From the NCBI RefSeq assembly GCF_013340205.1, contig NZ_BJTG01000015.1, positions 1 to 62,118 on the forward strand: a DNA stretch of 62,118 nucleotides, in the 5' to 3' direction. The position numbers and the translations under genes are program-made. The DNA comes from Anaeromyxobacter diazotrophicus (GTDB lineage: Bacteria; Myxococcota; Myxococcia; Myxococcales; Anaeromyxobacteraceae). The notes under the pieces were generated by a model. It was not told the origin of the DNA. It did no database searches and worked only from the letters and a program-made list of their open reading frames with translations. Of this stretch, positions 27,612-39,178 are shown in pieces (positions within the stretch are counted from its first letter, which is position 1; every line of letters begins with the position of its first letter).

Positions 27612-29237
27612 GTGCGCGCCCTCCTCGTCCAGCCGCGTTCGCCGCTCACCTACTGGAGCTACCACTTCGCGCTGCCTTACGCGGGCAAGGCCGCGGCGCT
27701 GCCGCCGCTCGGCCTCGCCACGCTGGCGGCGCTGCTGCCCTCGCGCTGGGAGGTGCGGATCGTCGACCTGCACCTCGCGCCCCTCGACGACGCCGACCTC
27801 GCCTGGGCCGACGCCGTGCTCGTCTCCGGCATGCTGGTGCACGCCGACGGCATCCGGACGGTGCTGCGCCGCGCCCGCGCCCTCGGGAAGCGCACCGTGG
27901 TCGGCGGCCCCGCCGCCACCACCTCGCCCGGCCTCTTCCCGGAGGCGGACCACGTCTTCCGCGGCGAGGCCGAGGGGCGGCTCGACGCGCTGGTCGCCGC
28001 GCTGGAGGCCCCCTCCGCGTCCGCCCCGCGCCTCCTCTCGCCCGCGCCCGGCGCGCCGCGCCCCGACCTCCGCACCTCGCCCACCCCGCGCTTCGAGCTC
28101 CTGCAGCTCGACCGCTACGCCTCGCTCGCGGTGCAGCTCTCCCGCGGCTGCCCCTTCCAGTGCGAGTTCTGCGACATCATCGAGGTGTTCGGGCGGGCGC
28201 CGCGCCTGAAGAGCGCCGAGCAGATCCTCGCCGAGCTCACCGCGCTCTACCGCCTCGGCGGCCGGGGCTCGCTCTTCTTCGTGGACGACAACTTCATCGG
28301 CAACCGCCGCGCGGTGAAGGCGCTCCTGCCGCTCCTCGCCGCCTGGCAGGAGGAGCACGGCCACCCCTTCGACCTCTACACCGAGGCGAGCCTCGATCTC
28401 GCCGGCGAGCCGGAGCTCCTCGCGGCGATGGTGCGGGCCGGCTTCTCGGCGGTGTTCGTGGGCATCGAGTCGCCCTCCGAGGAGGCGCTGGCCGAGGCCG
28501 GCAAGCGCCAGAACCTGCGCCAGGACCCGGCGGAGGCGGTGCGCGTGCTCACCCGCGCCGGGCTGGAGGTGATGGCCGGGTTCATCGTCGGGTTCGACGC
28601 GGACCGCGAGGACATCTTCGACGAGCAGCTCGCCTTCATCGCGGCGAGCGCCATCCCGCGCGCCATGGCCGGGGTGCTCATGGCGCTGCCCGGCACCGCG
28701 CTCTGGCGGCGGCTCGAGCGCGAGGGGCGGCTCCGGCGCGCCGCCACCGGCGATCAGTTCGGGCGGCCGAACTTCGAGCCCGCCCTCGACGAGCGCGCCC
28801 TGGTGGCCGGCTACCGGCGGCTCCTCGCCGCGCTCTACACCGACGAGGCGTTCTACGCTCGGTGCGAGCGCCACCTGGCCGAGGCGGCGTTCCCCGGCGC
28901 GGGCGCGCTCACCCCGGGCTGGCCCGCGATCCTGGCCCGCGCCGCGCTCGGCATCGGCGTGGCCGCGCGCCGGCGGGCGCGCTTCTGGCGTCTCGTCGCG
29001 CTGGGCGCGCGCCGCGGCCGGCAGGCGTTCGGGCGCGCGGTGACGCTCGCCATCCTCGGCGAGCACATGATCCGCTACACCGAGGAGGTGGCGCTGCCTC
29101 GGCTCGACGCCGTCCTGGCGGCGATCGACGCCCGGCGCGAGGCGAGCGCCGCCCCGCTGGCGGCGGCCTCGCCCGCCGATCGCGCGTCCGGCTGTCGCGC
29201 CGCGTCATCGGACGCTCGCCGCGAGCTGCCTTGCTGA
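27612..29237 (+). CDS. B12-binding radical SAM protein
   Basis: The 541-aa protein has an N-terminal cobalamin-binding Rossmann domain (about 1-130, PPLGLATLAALLPSRWEVRIVDLHLAP, then VVGGPAATTSPGLFPEADHVFRGEAE). The radical SAM domain has the Cys180-x3-Cys184-x2-Cys187 cluster motif in SRGCPFQCEFCDIIEVFGR. The region FFVDDNFIGNRRAVKALLPLL and the C-terminal part (residues about 370-480) fit the DUF4070-containing group. Such enzymes methylate unactivated carbons or rearrange lipids (hopanoid-type and related). The start is GTG at 27612. It has no partner gene, so the substrate is unknown. Confidence 0.88.
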   Translation: MRALLVQPRSPLTYWSYHFALPYAGKAAALPPLGLATLAALLPSRWEVRIVDLHLAPLDDADLAWADAVLVSGMLVHADGIRTVLRRARALGKRTVVGGPAATTSPGLFPEADHVFRGEAEGRLDALVAALEAPSASAPRLLSPAPGAPRPDLRTSPTPRFELLQLDRYASLAVQLSRGCPFQCEFCDIIEVFGRAPRLKSAEQILAELTALYRLGGRGSLFFVDDNFIGNRRAVKALLPLLAAWQEEHGHPFDLYTEASLDLAGEPELLAAMVRAGFSAVFVGIESPSEEALAEAGKRQNLRQDPAEAVRVLTRAGLEVMAGFIVGFDADREDIFDEQLAFIAASAIPRAMAGVLMALPGTALWRRLEREGRLRRAATGDQFGRPNFEPALDERALVAGYRRLLAALYTDEAFYARCERHLAEAAFPGAGALTPGWPAILARAALGIGVAARRRARFWRLVALGARRGRQAFGRAVTLAILGEHMIRYTEEVALPRLDAVLAAIDARREASAAPLAAASPADRASGCRAASSDARRELPC

Positions 29238-29409
29238 TCCCGCCGGCGATCTGCTAGTCGGATCGCTCCCCGTTTCACCACATGCTTGACCTGGCGCAAG
29301 TCGGGCCTGGTCCTTGCAGCCTTCGCCGGGCATTTCCGCAGGTTCCGCACGGTTTGCGGCGAGAGCACCTGTGGCACACTGCCGCGCACGCCTTGCACGA
29401 GGAGGACGC

Positions 29410-33015
<3,606 letters not shown>

Positions 33016-33024
33016 CGGCGACAC

Positions 33025-33089
33025 AGGGCGGGGCCACGCGGCCCCGCCCTACGATATGGCGTCCGTAGGGCGGGGGCTCGTCCCCCGCC
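33025..33089. repeat. Inverted REP doublet (REPIN/BIME-like) between nifJ and iorA
   Basis: Minus-strand unit: GTAG (33052-33049), whose last base is shared with the first arm of an 11-bp perfect hairpin with arms 33050-33040 and 33035-33025 and a 4-base loop. Plus-strand unit: GTAG (33065-33068), then an 8-bp perfect hairpin with arms 33069-33076 and 33082-33089 and a 5-base loop. The two GTAG ends face each other across 12 bases. This is the classical layout of a REP pair. Confidence 0.75.
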
Positions 33090-33111
33090 GGCCACAGCTC
33101 CGGGAGCCCCG

Positions 33112-34737
33112 ATGCCCGACCAGCAGCTCCTCTCCGGCGACGAGGCGGTCGCCCACGCGGCCTTCGACGCCGGCGTCGCGCTCGGCACCGGCTACCCGGG
33201 CACGCCCTCCACCGAGATCCTGGAGGCGTTCTCCGCGCTGGGCGGCCGCGCCCAGTGGGCGCCCAACGAGAAGGTGGCGCTCGAGGTGGGCCTCGGCGCC
33301 GCCTACGGCGCGGTGCGGGCGCTCGTCACCATGAAGCACGTCGGCCTGAACGTCGCGGCCGACCCGCTCTTCACCGCCGCCTACACCGGCGTCACCGGCG
33401 CGCTGGTGGTGGTCTCGGCCGACGACCCCGGCATGTCCTCCTCGCAGAACGAGCAGGACAACCGCCGCTACGGGATCGCGGCCGGCCTGCCGGTGCTGGA
33501 GCCGGCCGACGCGCAGGAGGCGTACGACCTCTTCTTCACCGCCGTCGAGCTCTCGGAGCGCTGGAAGCTGCCGGTGCTCTTCCGGATGACGACGCGCGTC
33601 TGCCACGCCAAGTCGCTCGTCCGCCCGCGCGGCCGCCGCGAGACGCCGCGCCCCGGCCACTTCGAGCGCGACATCGCCGGGCGGGTCATGATCCCCTCGA
33701 ACGCCCGCCCGGCGCACCGCCGGCTCCGGGCGAAGCTGGCCGAGATCGCGGCCTGGGCCGAGGAGGCGCCCCTGAACCGCGTCGAGGCGCGCGACCCGGC
33801 GCTCGGCCTCATCACCGACGGCGTCGCCTACCTGCACGCCGCCGAGGCCGCCCCCACCGCCAGCGTGCTGAAGCTCGGGCTCGTGCACCCGCTGCCGCTC
33901 GAGAAGCTCCGCCGCTTCGCCGCCTCGGTGGAGCGGTGCGTGGTGGTGGAGGAGGGCGACCCGGTCATCGCCGACGCGCTGCGCGCGGCCGGCATCGCGG
34001 TCGAGTCGAAGCCGGAGATGTACCGCTTCGGCGAGCTCGACGTGGCGCGCGTGCGCCGGATCGTGGCGCGCGACACCTCGCCCGAGCCGGCGCCGCCGCG
34101 CGGCAAGCCGCCCGAGCTGTGCCCGGCCTGCCCCTACCACGCCGCCTACGCCGCCCTGAAGAAGCTCGACTGCATCGTGGCGGGCGACATCGGCTGCTAT
34201 TCGCTCGGCGCGCTCCAGCCCTACCAGGCGATGGACACCTGCGTCGCCATGGGCGCGGCGCTGGGCGTCGGGCTCGGGCTCCGGCACGCGCTCCCGCCCG
34301 AGCAGGCGCGGCGGGTGGTCTCGGTCATCGGCGACTCCACCTTCGTCCACTCCGGCATCACCGGCCTCGCCGAGGCGGTCTACAACCCGCCCCCCACCGG
34401 CCACGTGGTGCTGGTGCTCGACAACGGCACCACCGCCATGACCGGTCAGCAGGAGCACCCGGGCACCGGCCGCACCCTCGACCACGCGCCCACGGCGCAG
34501 CTCTCGATCGAGCGGCTGGCCGAGGCCATGGGGGTGCCGAGCGTCACCGTCTTCGACGCCTTCGCCGACCCGGCCGGCTTCGAGCGGCTCCTGGCGGAGC
34601 GGCTGGCGGCGCCGACGCTGTCCGTCATCGTGGCGCGGCGGCCCTGCATCCTCGCCGCCGCCGACATCCGGAAGTGGGAGAAGGCCGGGGCGGAGCGGCG
34701 CGCCGCCCAGGCGTGCCTGGCGCAGGCGGAGGAGTGA
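33112..34737 (+). CDS. iorA: Indolepyruvate ferredoxin oxidoreductase, alpha subunit, without the C-terminal Fe-S domain
   Basis: This 541-aa TPP-dependent subunit decarboxylates arylpyruvates (from Trp, Phe, Tyr transamination) to arylacetyl-CoA. The N-terminal part shows GTGYPGTPSTEILEAF and the ADDPGMSSSQNEQDNRRYG family motif. The CPACPYHAAY motif is at about 337, and the TPP-binding part has GDIGCYSLGALQPYQAMDT and VVSVIGDSTFVHSGITGLAEAVYN, then NGTTAMTGQQEHPGTG. Usual IorA proteins are 580-650 aa and end with an 8-Cys two-cluster ferredoxin domain. Here the protein stops after SVIVARRPCILAAADIRKWEKAG, with no such domain. The iorB start is 2 bp after the stop. Confidence 0.93.
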   Translation: MPDQQLLSGDEAVAHAAFDAGVALGTGYPGTPSTEILEAFSALGGRAQWAPNEKVALEVGLGAAYGAVRALVTMKHVGLNVAADPLFTAAYTGVTGALVVVSADDPGMSSSQNEQDNRRYGIAAGLPVLEPADAQEAYDLFFTAVELSERWKLPVLFRMTTRVCHAKSLVRPRGRRETPRPGHFERDIAGRVMIPSNARPAHRRLRAKLAEIAAWAEEAPLNRVEARDPALGLITDGVAYLHAAEAAPTASVLKLGLVHPLPLEKLRRFAASVERCVVVEEGDPVIADALRAAGIAVESKPEMYRFGELDVARVRRIVARDTSPEPAPPRGKPPELCPACPYHAAYAALKKLDCIVAGDIGCYSLGALQPYQAMDTCVAMGAALGVGLGLRHALPPEQARRVVSVIGDSTFVHSGITGLAEAVYNPPPTGHVVLVLDNGTTAMTGQQEHPGTGRTLDHAPTAQLSIERLAEAMGVPSVTVFDAFADPAGFERLLAERLAAPTLSVIVARRPCILAAADIRKWEKAGAERRAAQACLAQAEE

Positions 34738-34739
34738 GG

Positions 34740-35225
34740 ATGAAGGTCACCAACGTCGTCCTGGCCGGCCTGGGCGGGCAGGGGGTCATCAAGGCCTCCG
34801 ACATCCTGGCCGACGCCGCGGTGCGCGCCGGCCTCGACGTGAAGAAGTCCGAGGTCCACGGCATGAGCCAGCGCGGCGGCTCGGTCACCTCCGACGTGCG
34901 CTTCGGCGAGAAGGTGCTCTCGCCCATGGTGCCGCGCGGCGAGGCGGACTTCCTGGTGGTGCTCTCGCCCTCGGAGGTGGAGGTGGCGCGGCCGCTGCTC
35001 GCGGCCGGCGGGGTGCTCCTCGGCCCCGACCTCGTGCCCGAGGCGAAGCTCCCGAACCGGAAGAGCCTCAACGTGGCGCTCCTGGGCGCGCTCTCGAGCC
35101 ACCTGCCGTTTCCGCCCGCCGCGCTCCTCGCCGCGGTGAAGGCGGCCCTGCCGGAGCGGCTCCACGCCGTGAACGAGCAGGCCTTCGAGCTCGGCCGGGC
35201 CGCGGCCGGGGGGAGCGTCCGATGA
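34740..35225 (+). CDS. iorB: Indolepyruvate ferredoxin oxidoreductase, beta subunit
   Basis: The 161-aa gamma-type domain protein starts MKVTNVVLAGLGGQGVIKASDILADAA and has KKSEVHGMSQRGGSVTSDVRFG, the POR gamma/IorB signature. It is somewhat shorter than the usual 190-200 aa. It forms the CoA-binding half of the IorAB complex. The ATG at 34740 is 2 bp past the iorA stop, and its TGA overlaps the ATG of paaK by 4 bp, so the genes are translationally coupled. Confidence 0.93.
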   Translation: MKVTNVVLAGLGGQGVIKASDILADAAVRAGLDVKKSEVHGMSQRGGSVTSDVRFGEKVLSPMVPRGEADFLVVLSPSEVEVARPLLAAGGVLLGPDLVPEAKLPNRKSLNVALLGALSSHLPFPPAALLAAVKAALPERLHAVNEQAFELGRAAAGGSVR

Positions 35226-36556
35226 GCCCCGGCCGCGTCGCCTGGAACGACCCCCCCGGCGGCTTCCACCCCGCGAGCGCCCCCGACTACCTCCCGCTGC
35301 CTCGGCTGCGCGAGCTGCAGCTCCAGCGCCTGCAGGGCGTGGTGGCGCGCGCCCACGAGCGCGTCCCGCTCTTCCGCCGGCGCATGGAGGAGCGCGGCCT
35401 CGACCCCGGGGCGCTGCGGGCGCTGCCGGACCTCGGGCGCCTGCCGTTCACGGTGAAGTCCGACCTGCGCGACACCTACCCCTTCGGCCTCTTCGCGAGC
35501 CCGATGGAGGAGATCGTCCGGCTCCACGCCTCCTCCGGCACGACCGGCAAGCCCATCGTCGTCGCCTACACCAAGGCCGACCTCGAGGTGTGGACCGAGG
35601 TCATGGTCCGCACCTTCGCCGCCTGCGGGCTGCACCGCGGCGACATCGTCCAGAACGCCTACGGCTACGGCCTCTTCACCGGCGGGCTCGGCGCCCACTA
35701 CGGCGCCGAGGCGCTCGGGGCGACGGTCATCCCGACGAGCGGCGGCAACACCGAGCGTCAGCTCATGGTGCTGCAGGACTTCGGCGCCACCGCCCTCTGC
35801 TGCACGCCGAGCTACTTCCTGCACCTCGTCGAGCGCGCCCGCGAGCTCCAGGTCGACCTCTCGCGGCTGCGGGTGGGCGTCTTCGGGGCCGAGCCGTGGA
35901 GCGAGGCGATGCGCCAGCGCATCCAGGAGGAGAGCGGCATCCGCGCCTACGACATCTACGGGCTCTCCGAGATCATCGGCCCGGGCGTGGGCGCCGAGTG
36001 CGCGGCGCAGGACGGCCTGCACCTCTTCGAGGACCACTTCTACCCGGAGATCATCGACCCGGTGACGGGCGAGGTGCTGCCGGAGGGCGCGGAGGGCGAG
36101 CTCGTCCTCACCACGCTCTCCAAGCAGGCGATGCCCATGATCCGCTACCGGACCCGCGACGTGACCGCGCTCGTCTCCGAGCCGTGCCGCTGCGGTCGGA
36201 CCCTGCGGCGCATCCGCCGCATCGGGCGCCGCTCCGACGACATGTTCATCATCCGCGGCGTGAACGTCTTCCCGTCGCAGGTGGAGACGGCGCTGCTCGA
36301 GGTGAAGGGGACCCTGCCGCACTACCAGATCGTCCTCACCCGCGCGAAGGGCCTCGACGAGATGGAGGTGAAGGTCGAGGTCACCCCCGAGCTCTTCTCC
36401 GACAAGATCCGCGAGCTGGAGGGGCTCCACCGCCGGCTCGAGGCCGCCATCGACCACGTGCTCGGCATCCGCGCCAAGGTGACGCTGGTCGAGCCGCGCT
36501 CGCTCGCCCGCAGCGAGGGCAAGGCGAAGCGCGTCACCGACCTGCGCAGCGTCTAG
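35222..36556 (+). CDS. paaK: Phenylacetate-CoA ligase
   Basis: This 444-aa ANL enzyme links arylacetates to CoA with ATP. It has LHASSGTTGKPIVVAYT (P-loop), GAEPWSEAMRQRIQEE, AYDIYGLSEIIGPGVGAEC, TTLSKQAMPMIRYRTRDVT and the C-terminal RIGRRSDDMFIIRGVNVFPSQVE. The start overlaps the iorB stop (ATGA). Next to IorAB it can either save ATP by running backwards from arylacetyl-CoA, or activate imported arylacetates. This pairing with an ACT gene is a known arrangement in anaerobes and archaea that use aromatic amino acids. Confidence 0.96.
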   Translation: MSPGRVAWNDPPGGFHPASAPDYLPLPRLRELQLQRLQGVVARAHERVPLFRRRMEERGLDPGALRALPDLGRLPFTVKSDLRDTYPFGLFASPMEEIVRLHASSGTTGKPIVVAYTKADLEVWTEVMVRTFAACGLHRGDIVQNAYGYGLFTGGLGAHYGAEALGATVIPTSGGNTERQLMVLQDFGATALCCTPSYFLHLVERARELQVDLSRLRVGVFGAEPWSEAMRQRIQEESGIRAYDIYGLSEIIGPGVGAECAAQDGLHLFEDHFYPEIIDPVTGEVLPEGAEGELVLTTLSKQAMPMIRYRTRDVTALVSEPCRCGRTLRRIRRIGRRSDDMFIIRGVNVFPSQVETALLEVKGTLPHYQIVLTRAKGLDEMEVKVEVTPELFSDKIRELEGLHRRLEAAIDHVLGIRAKVTLVEPRSLARSEGKAKRVTDLRSV

Positions 36557-36568
36557 GGGAGAACCGCC

Positions 36569-37006
36569 ATGCTGCGACAGCTCTCGCTCTTCCTCGAGAA
36601 CCGCCCCGGCCAGCTGCGCGCGCCCTGCGAGGCGCTGGCCCGGGCGGGCGTGGACATCCTCACCATGTCGCTCGCCGACACCGACCAGTTCGGCCTGCTC
36701 CGCCTCGTGGTGCGCGACGCGGAGCGCGGCCGGCGCGCGCTGGAGGAGGCGGGGATGGTGGTGAACGTGGCCGACGTGGTGCCCATCGAGGTGGACGATC
36801 GCCCGGGCGGCCTGGCCGCGGTGCTGGCGGCGCTGGACGAGGGGCAGATCGGCGTCGAGTACATGTACCCGTTCGCCGCCGGCCCGCGCGCCGGGAAGGC
36901 GGCCATCGTCTTCCGCTTCGACGATCCGCCGCGGGCGCTGGCCGCGGTGCAGGCGCGCGGGCTCCGGGTGCTGGACGAGTCGGAGCTGGTGGCGAAGAAG
37001 CTGTGA
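36569..37006 (+). CDS. Tandem ACT-domain protein
   Basis: The 145-aa protein is two ACT domains: residues 1-70 (LRQLSLFLENRPGQLRAPCEALARAGVDILTMSLAD) and 70-145 (VPIEVDDRPGGLAAVLAALDEGQIGVEYMYPF). ACT domains bind amino acids. It lies 12 bp after paaK in the ior operon, which suggests that an aromatic amino acid is sensed to tune the pathway. It is a common neighbour of PaaK. Confidence 0.9.
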   Translation: MLRQLSLFLENRPGQLRAPCEALARAGVDILTMSLADTDQFGLLRLVVRDAERGRRALEEAGMVVNVADVVPIEVDDRPGGLAAVLAALDEGQIGVEYMYPFAAGPRAGKAAIVFRFDDPPRALAAVQARGLRVLDESELVAKKL

Positions 37007-37061
37007 GCGCCTGCCCCGGCCCGGCGCGGGCGCGCGCCCGGCGCTGGGCTATGCTCTCCGG

Positions 37062-38516
37062 ATGACCTCGACGCGTGGACGCCTCCTGGGCGCGCTGGCC
37101 GCGCTCGCCGCCGCGGCCGCCGGCTGCAGCGACAACCCCTTCGGCGCCGGCACCGCCTGCACGCCCGCCGCCGAGAAGGCGCGGCTGCTCGCCACCGCCC
37201 AGGACTGGTACCTCTACCAGGACCTCGTCCCCGGCACGGCGCAGTACCAGCAGCTCGTCCCGACGCCCTTCGACCCGGGCGCCTTCGCCACGCCGCAGGA
37301 CCTGCTCGACGGCTTCACCGCCGCGGCGCGCGCGAAGCACGAGGACCGCGGCTGGAGCTACCTCCTCACCCAGGCCGAGGCGCAGCAGTACTTCCAGTCC
37401 GGCCAGTCGGCCGGGTACGGCTACGGCTACGTGCTCCCGGCGGCGGGCCCCTTCGCCGGCAAGCTCGTGCTCACGCAGGTCATGGGCGGCTCGCCGGCCG
37501 CCCTGGCCGGCTTCGCGCGCGGCGATCAGATCCTGGCCGTGGGCAGCACCGCGCAGACCATGACCGACGTGACCACCCTCGTCGGCCAGGGGACGCTCGG
37601 CACCGCCCTCTCCGGCAGCACGCCCGGCACGCCGAAGGTCCTGAGCGTGCTCCCGCGCGGCCAGACCACCGCCGTCACCCGCTCCATGACGAGCGCGGTG
37701 TACGACCTCGACCCGGTGGTCTCGAAGGTGATCGCGAGCCCGCTCGGCAAGCCGGTGGGCTACGTGCTCCTCCGGACCTTCGTCACCCCGGCCGAGCAGA
37801 AGCTCCGCGACGCCTTCGCCGCGTTCAACGCGGCCGGGGTGAAGGACGTGCTGGTGGACGTGCGCTACGACGGCGGCGGCCTCCTCGCGACGGCCCGGGT
37901 GCTGGCGAGCCTGCTCCACCCGGCCGCCGGCGAGCTCATGTACCAGGGCCAGTACAATGCGAACCACGCGGGCGACAGCTGGAGCGAGAGCTTCGGCGAC
38001 GAGGCGAACCGGCTCCCGGCGGTGAACCGGGTGGCGTTCATCACCACCTCCGGCACCGCCTCCGCGAGCGAGCTCGTGCCGAACGCGCTCGCCGCGTACC
38101 TGGGGCAGAGCCTGGCGGTCGTGGGCGGCCGCACCTACGGCAAGCCGGTGGGGCAGACGCCGTTCGCGCTCGGCAGCTGCCAGGACCAGCTCTACCTCAT
38201 CTCGTTCCAGCTCCAGAACAGGGCCGGCTTCGGCGGCTACTACGACGGGCTGCCCGACGCGGCCGGCCAGTTCGGCGGCGCCTCCTGCGCCGCCGACGAC
38301 GACCTCGCGCACGAGCTGGGCGATCCGGCCGAGACCTCCACCGGCCAGGCGCTGGCGTTCGTGGACGGCGGGGCGGCGAGCTGCACCGCCATCCCGCCCG
38401 CCACCGCCACCGCCGGCGCGGCGCCCACCGGCCTCAGCGCCGCCCGCGCGGCGGCGATCTACCCGCGCCCCGCGCGGCCCTCGCCGGCGCAGCTGGAGAT
38501 GCCGGGGCTCTTCTAG
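37062..38516 (+). CDS. S41-family (C-terminal processing) peptidase-like lipoprotein
   Basis: This 484-aa protein has a lipobox ending at Cys22. A PDZ-like segment occurs at about 110-165 (LVLTQVMGGSPAALAGFARGDQILAVGS). The S41 core is KDVLVDVRYDGGGLL at 261-275, the serine region TTSGTASASELVPNAL (Ser335/Ser337) and GGRTYGKPVGQTPF with the general-base Lys361. Thus the catalytic Ser/Lys appear intact. It acts in the periplasm or outer membrane. The C-terminus is Ala/Pro-rich. Its stop overlaps that of mgsA by 4 bp on the other strand. TATGCT at 37050 is a possible -10. Confidence 0.85.
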   Translation: MTSTRGRLLGALAALAAAAAGCSDNPFGAGTACTPAAEKARLLATAQDWYLYQDLVPGTAQYQQLVPTPFDPGAFATPQDLLDGFTAAARAKHEDRGWSYLLTQAEAQQYFQSGQSAGYGYGYVLPAAGPFAGKLVLTQVMGGSPAALAGFARGDQILAVGSTAQTMTDVTTLVGQGTLGTALSGSTPGTPKVLSVLPRGQTTAVTRSMTSAVYDLDPVVSKVIASPLGKPVGYVLLRTFVTPAEQKLRDAFAAFNAAGVKDVLVDVRYDGGGLLATARVLASLLHPAAGELMYQGQYNANHAGDSWSESFGDEANRLPAVNRVAFITTSGTASASELVPNALAAYLGQSLAVVGGRTYGKPVGQTPFALGSCQDQLYLISFQLQNRAGFGGYYDGLPDAAGQFGGASCAADDDLAHELGDPAETSTGQALAFVDGGAASCTAIPPATATAGAAPTGLSAARAAAIYPRPARPSPAQLEMPGLF

Positions 38517-38959
38517 CGCCGGATCACCGAGGAGGGATCGGGCAGCACCCGGTCGTAGTCCGACGACAGCAGCGGCGACGACACCACGAAGTCGGCGGTG
38601 GTCCGGTTGCAGGCGGTGAGGATGTTGTAGAGCACCGCGATCCGGAGCAGCGCCTTGATGTCCGGGTCGTGCGGCAAGGGCTCGAGCGGATCCCAGAAGA
38701 AGATGAGCGCGTCGAGCTGGCCGCAGGCGATCATCGCGCCCACCTGCTGGTCGCCGCCGAGCGGGCCGGAGAGGAGCCGCTTCACCTCGAGCCCGAGCTC
38801 CTCGACCAGCATGCCGCCGGTGGTGCCGGTGGCGTAGAGGTCGTGGCGCGAGAGCGTCCCGACGTTGTAGCGGGCCCAGGAGAGGAGGTCGGACTTCTTG
38901 TTGTCGTGCGCGACGAGCGCGATGCGCTTGCGCGGCGACATGGGCGTGGTCTTCGGCAT
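38513..38959 (-). CDS. mgsA: Methylglyoxal synthase
   Basis: This 148-aa enzyme removes phosphate from dihydroxyacetone phosphate to give methylglyoxal, a bypass of lower glycolysis. It has RIALVAHDNKKSDLLSWARYN, LYATGTTGGMLVEELGLEVKRLLSGPLGGDQQVGAMI (with the catalytic Asp in GGDQQ), and DALIFFWDPLEPLPHDPDIKALLRIAVLYNI. The length is usual. The minus-strand gene is convergent with the S41 gene and overlaps it by 4 bp. Confidence 0.96.
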   Translation of the reverse strand: MPKTTPMSPRKRIALVAHDNKKSDLLSWARYNVGTLSRHDLYATGTTGGMLVEELGLEVKRLLSGPLGGDQQVGAMIACGQLDALIFFWDPLEPLPHDPDIKALLRIAVLYNILTACNRTTADFVVSSPLLSSDYDRVLPDPSSVIRR

Positions 38960-39125
38960 GGGCGCATCCTCTAGCGCGACGCGTCAGACGGATGCAACCC
39001 GCAGGCGGGGCCGACGAGGTGACGAGGTGGTGAAACCGAGGTGTCGCCGGCACCTGCTCGCCCTGCGCGCAGCTGCTCGCCGGGCGCGCACGTTCACCAT
39101 GAGTACATCACGGCGCCCGGACCGC

Positions 39126-39163
39126 GGAGGGGCGGAGCGACCTCGCGGCCCCTCCGCCCCTCC
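39126..39163. terminator. Perfect 12-bp hairpin downstream of the propeller lipoprotein gene
   Basis: Arms GGAGGGGCGGAG (39126-39137) and CTCCGCCCCTCC (39152-39163), with a 14-base loop. It is 15 bp beyond the stop of the minus-strand gene at 39179. There is no T-run on either side. Confidence 0.5.
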
Positions 39164-39178
39164 CCCCTCCCACGCCCT

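Noticed and set aside
29372-29388. Sigma-54 promoter (TGGCAC...GC) ahead of nifJ
   Set aside because: The distance between the GG and GC elements is one base short of the strict requirement and the TTGC part is missing.
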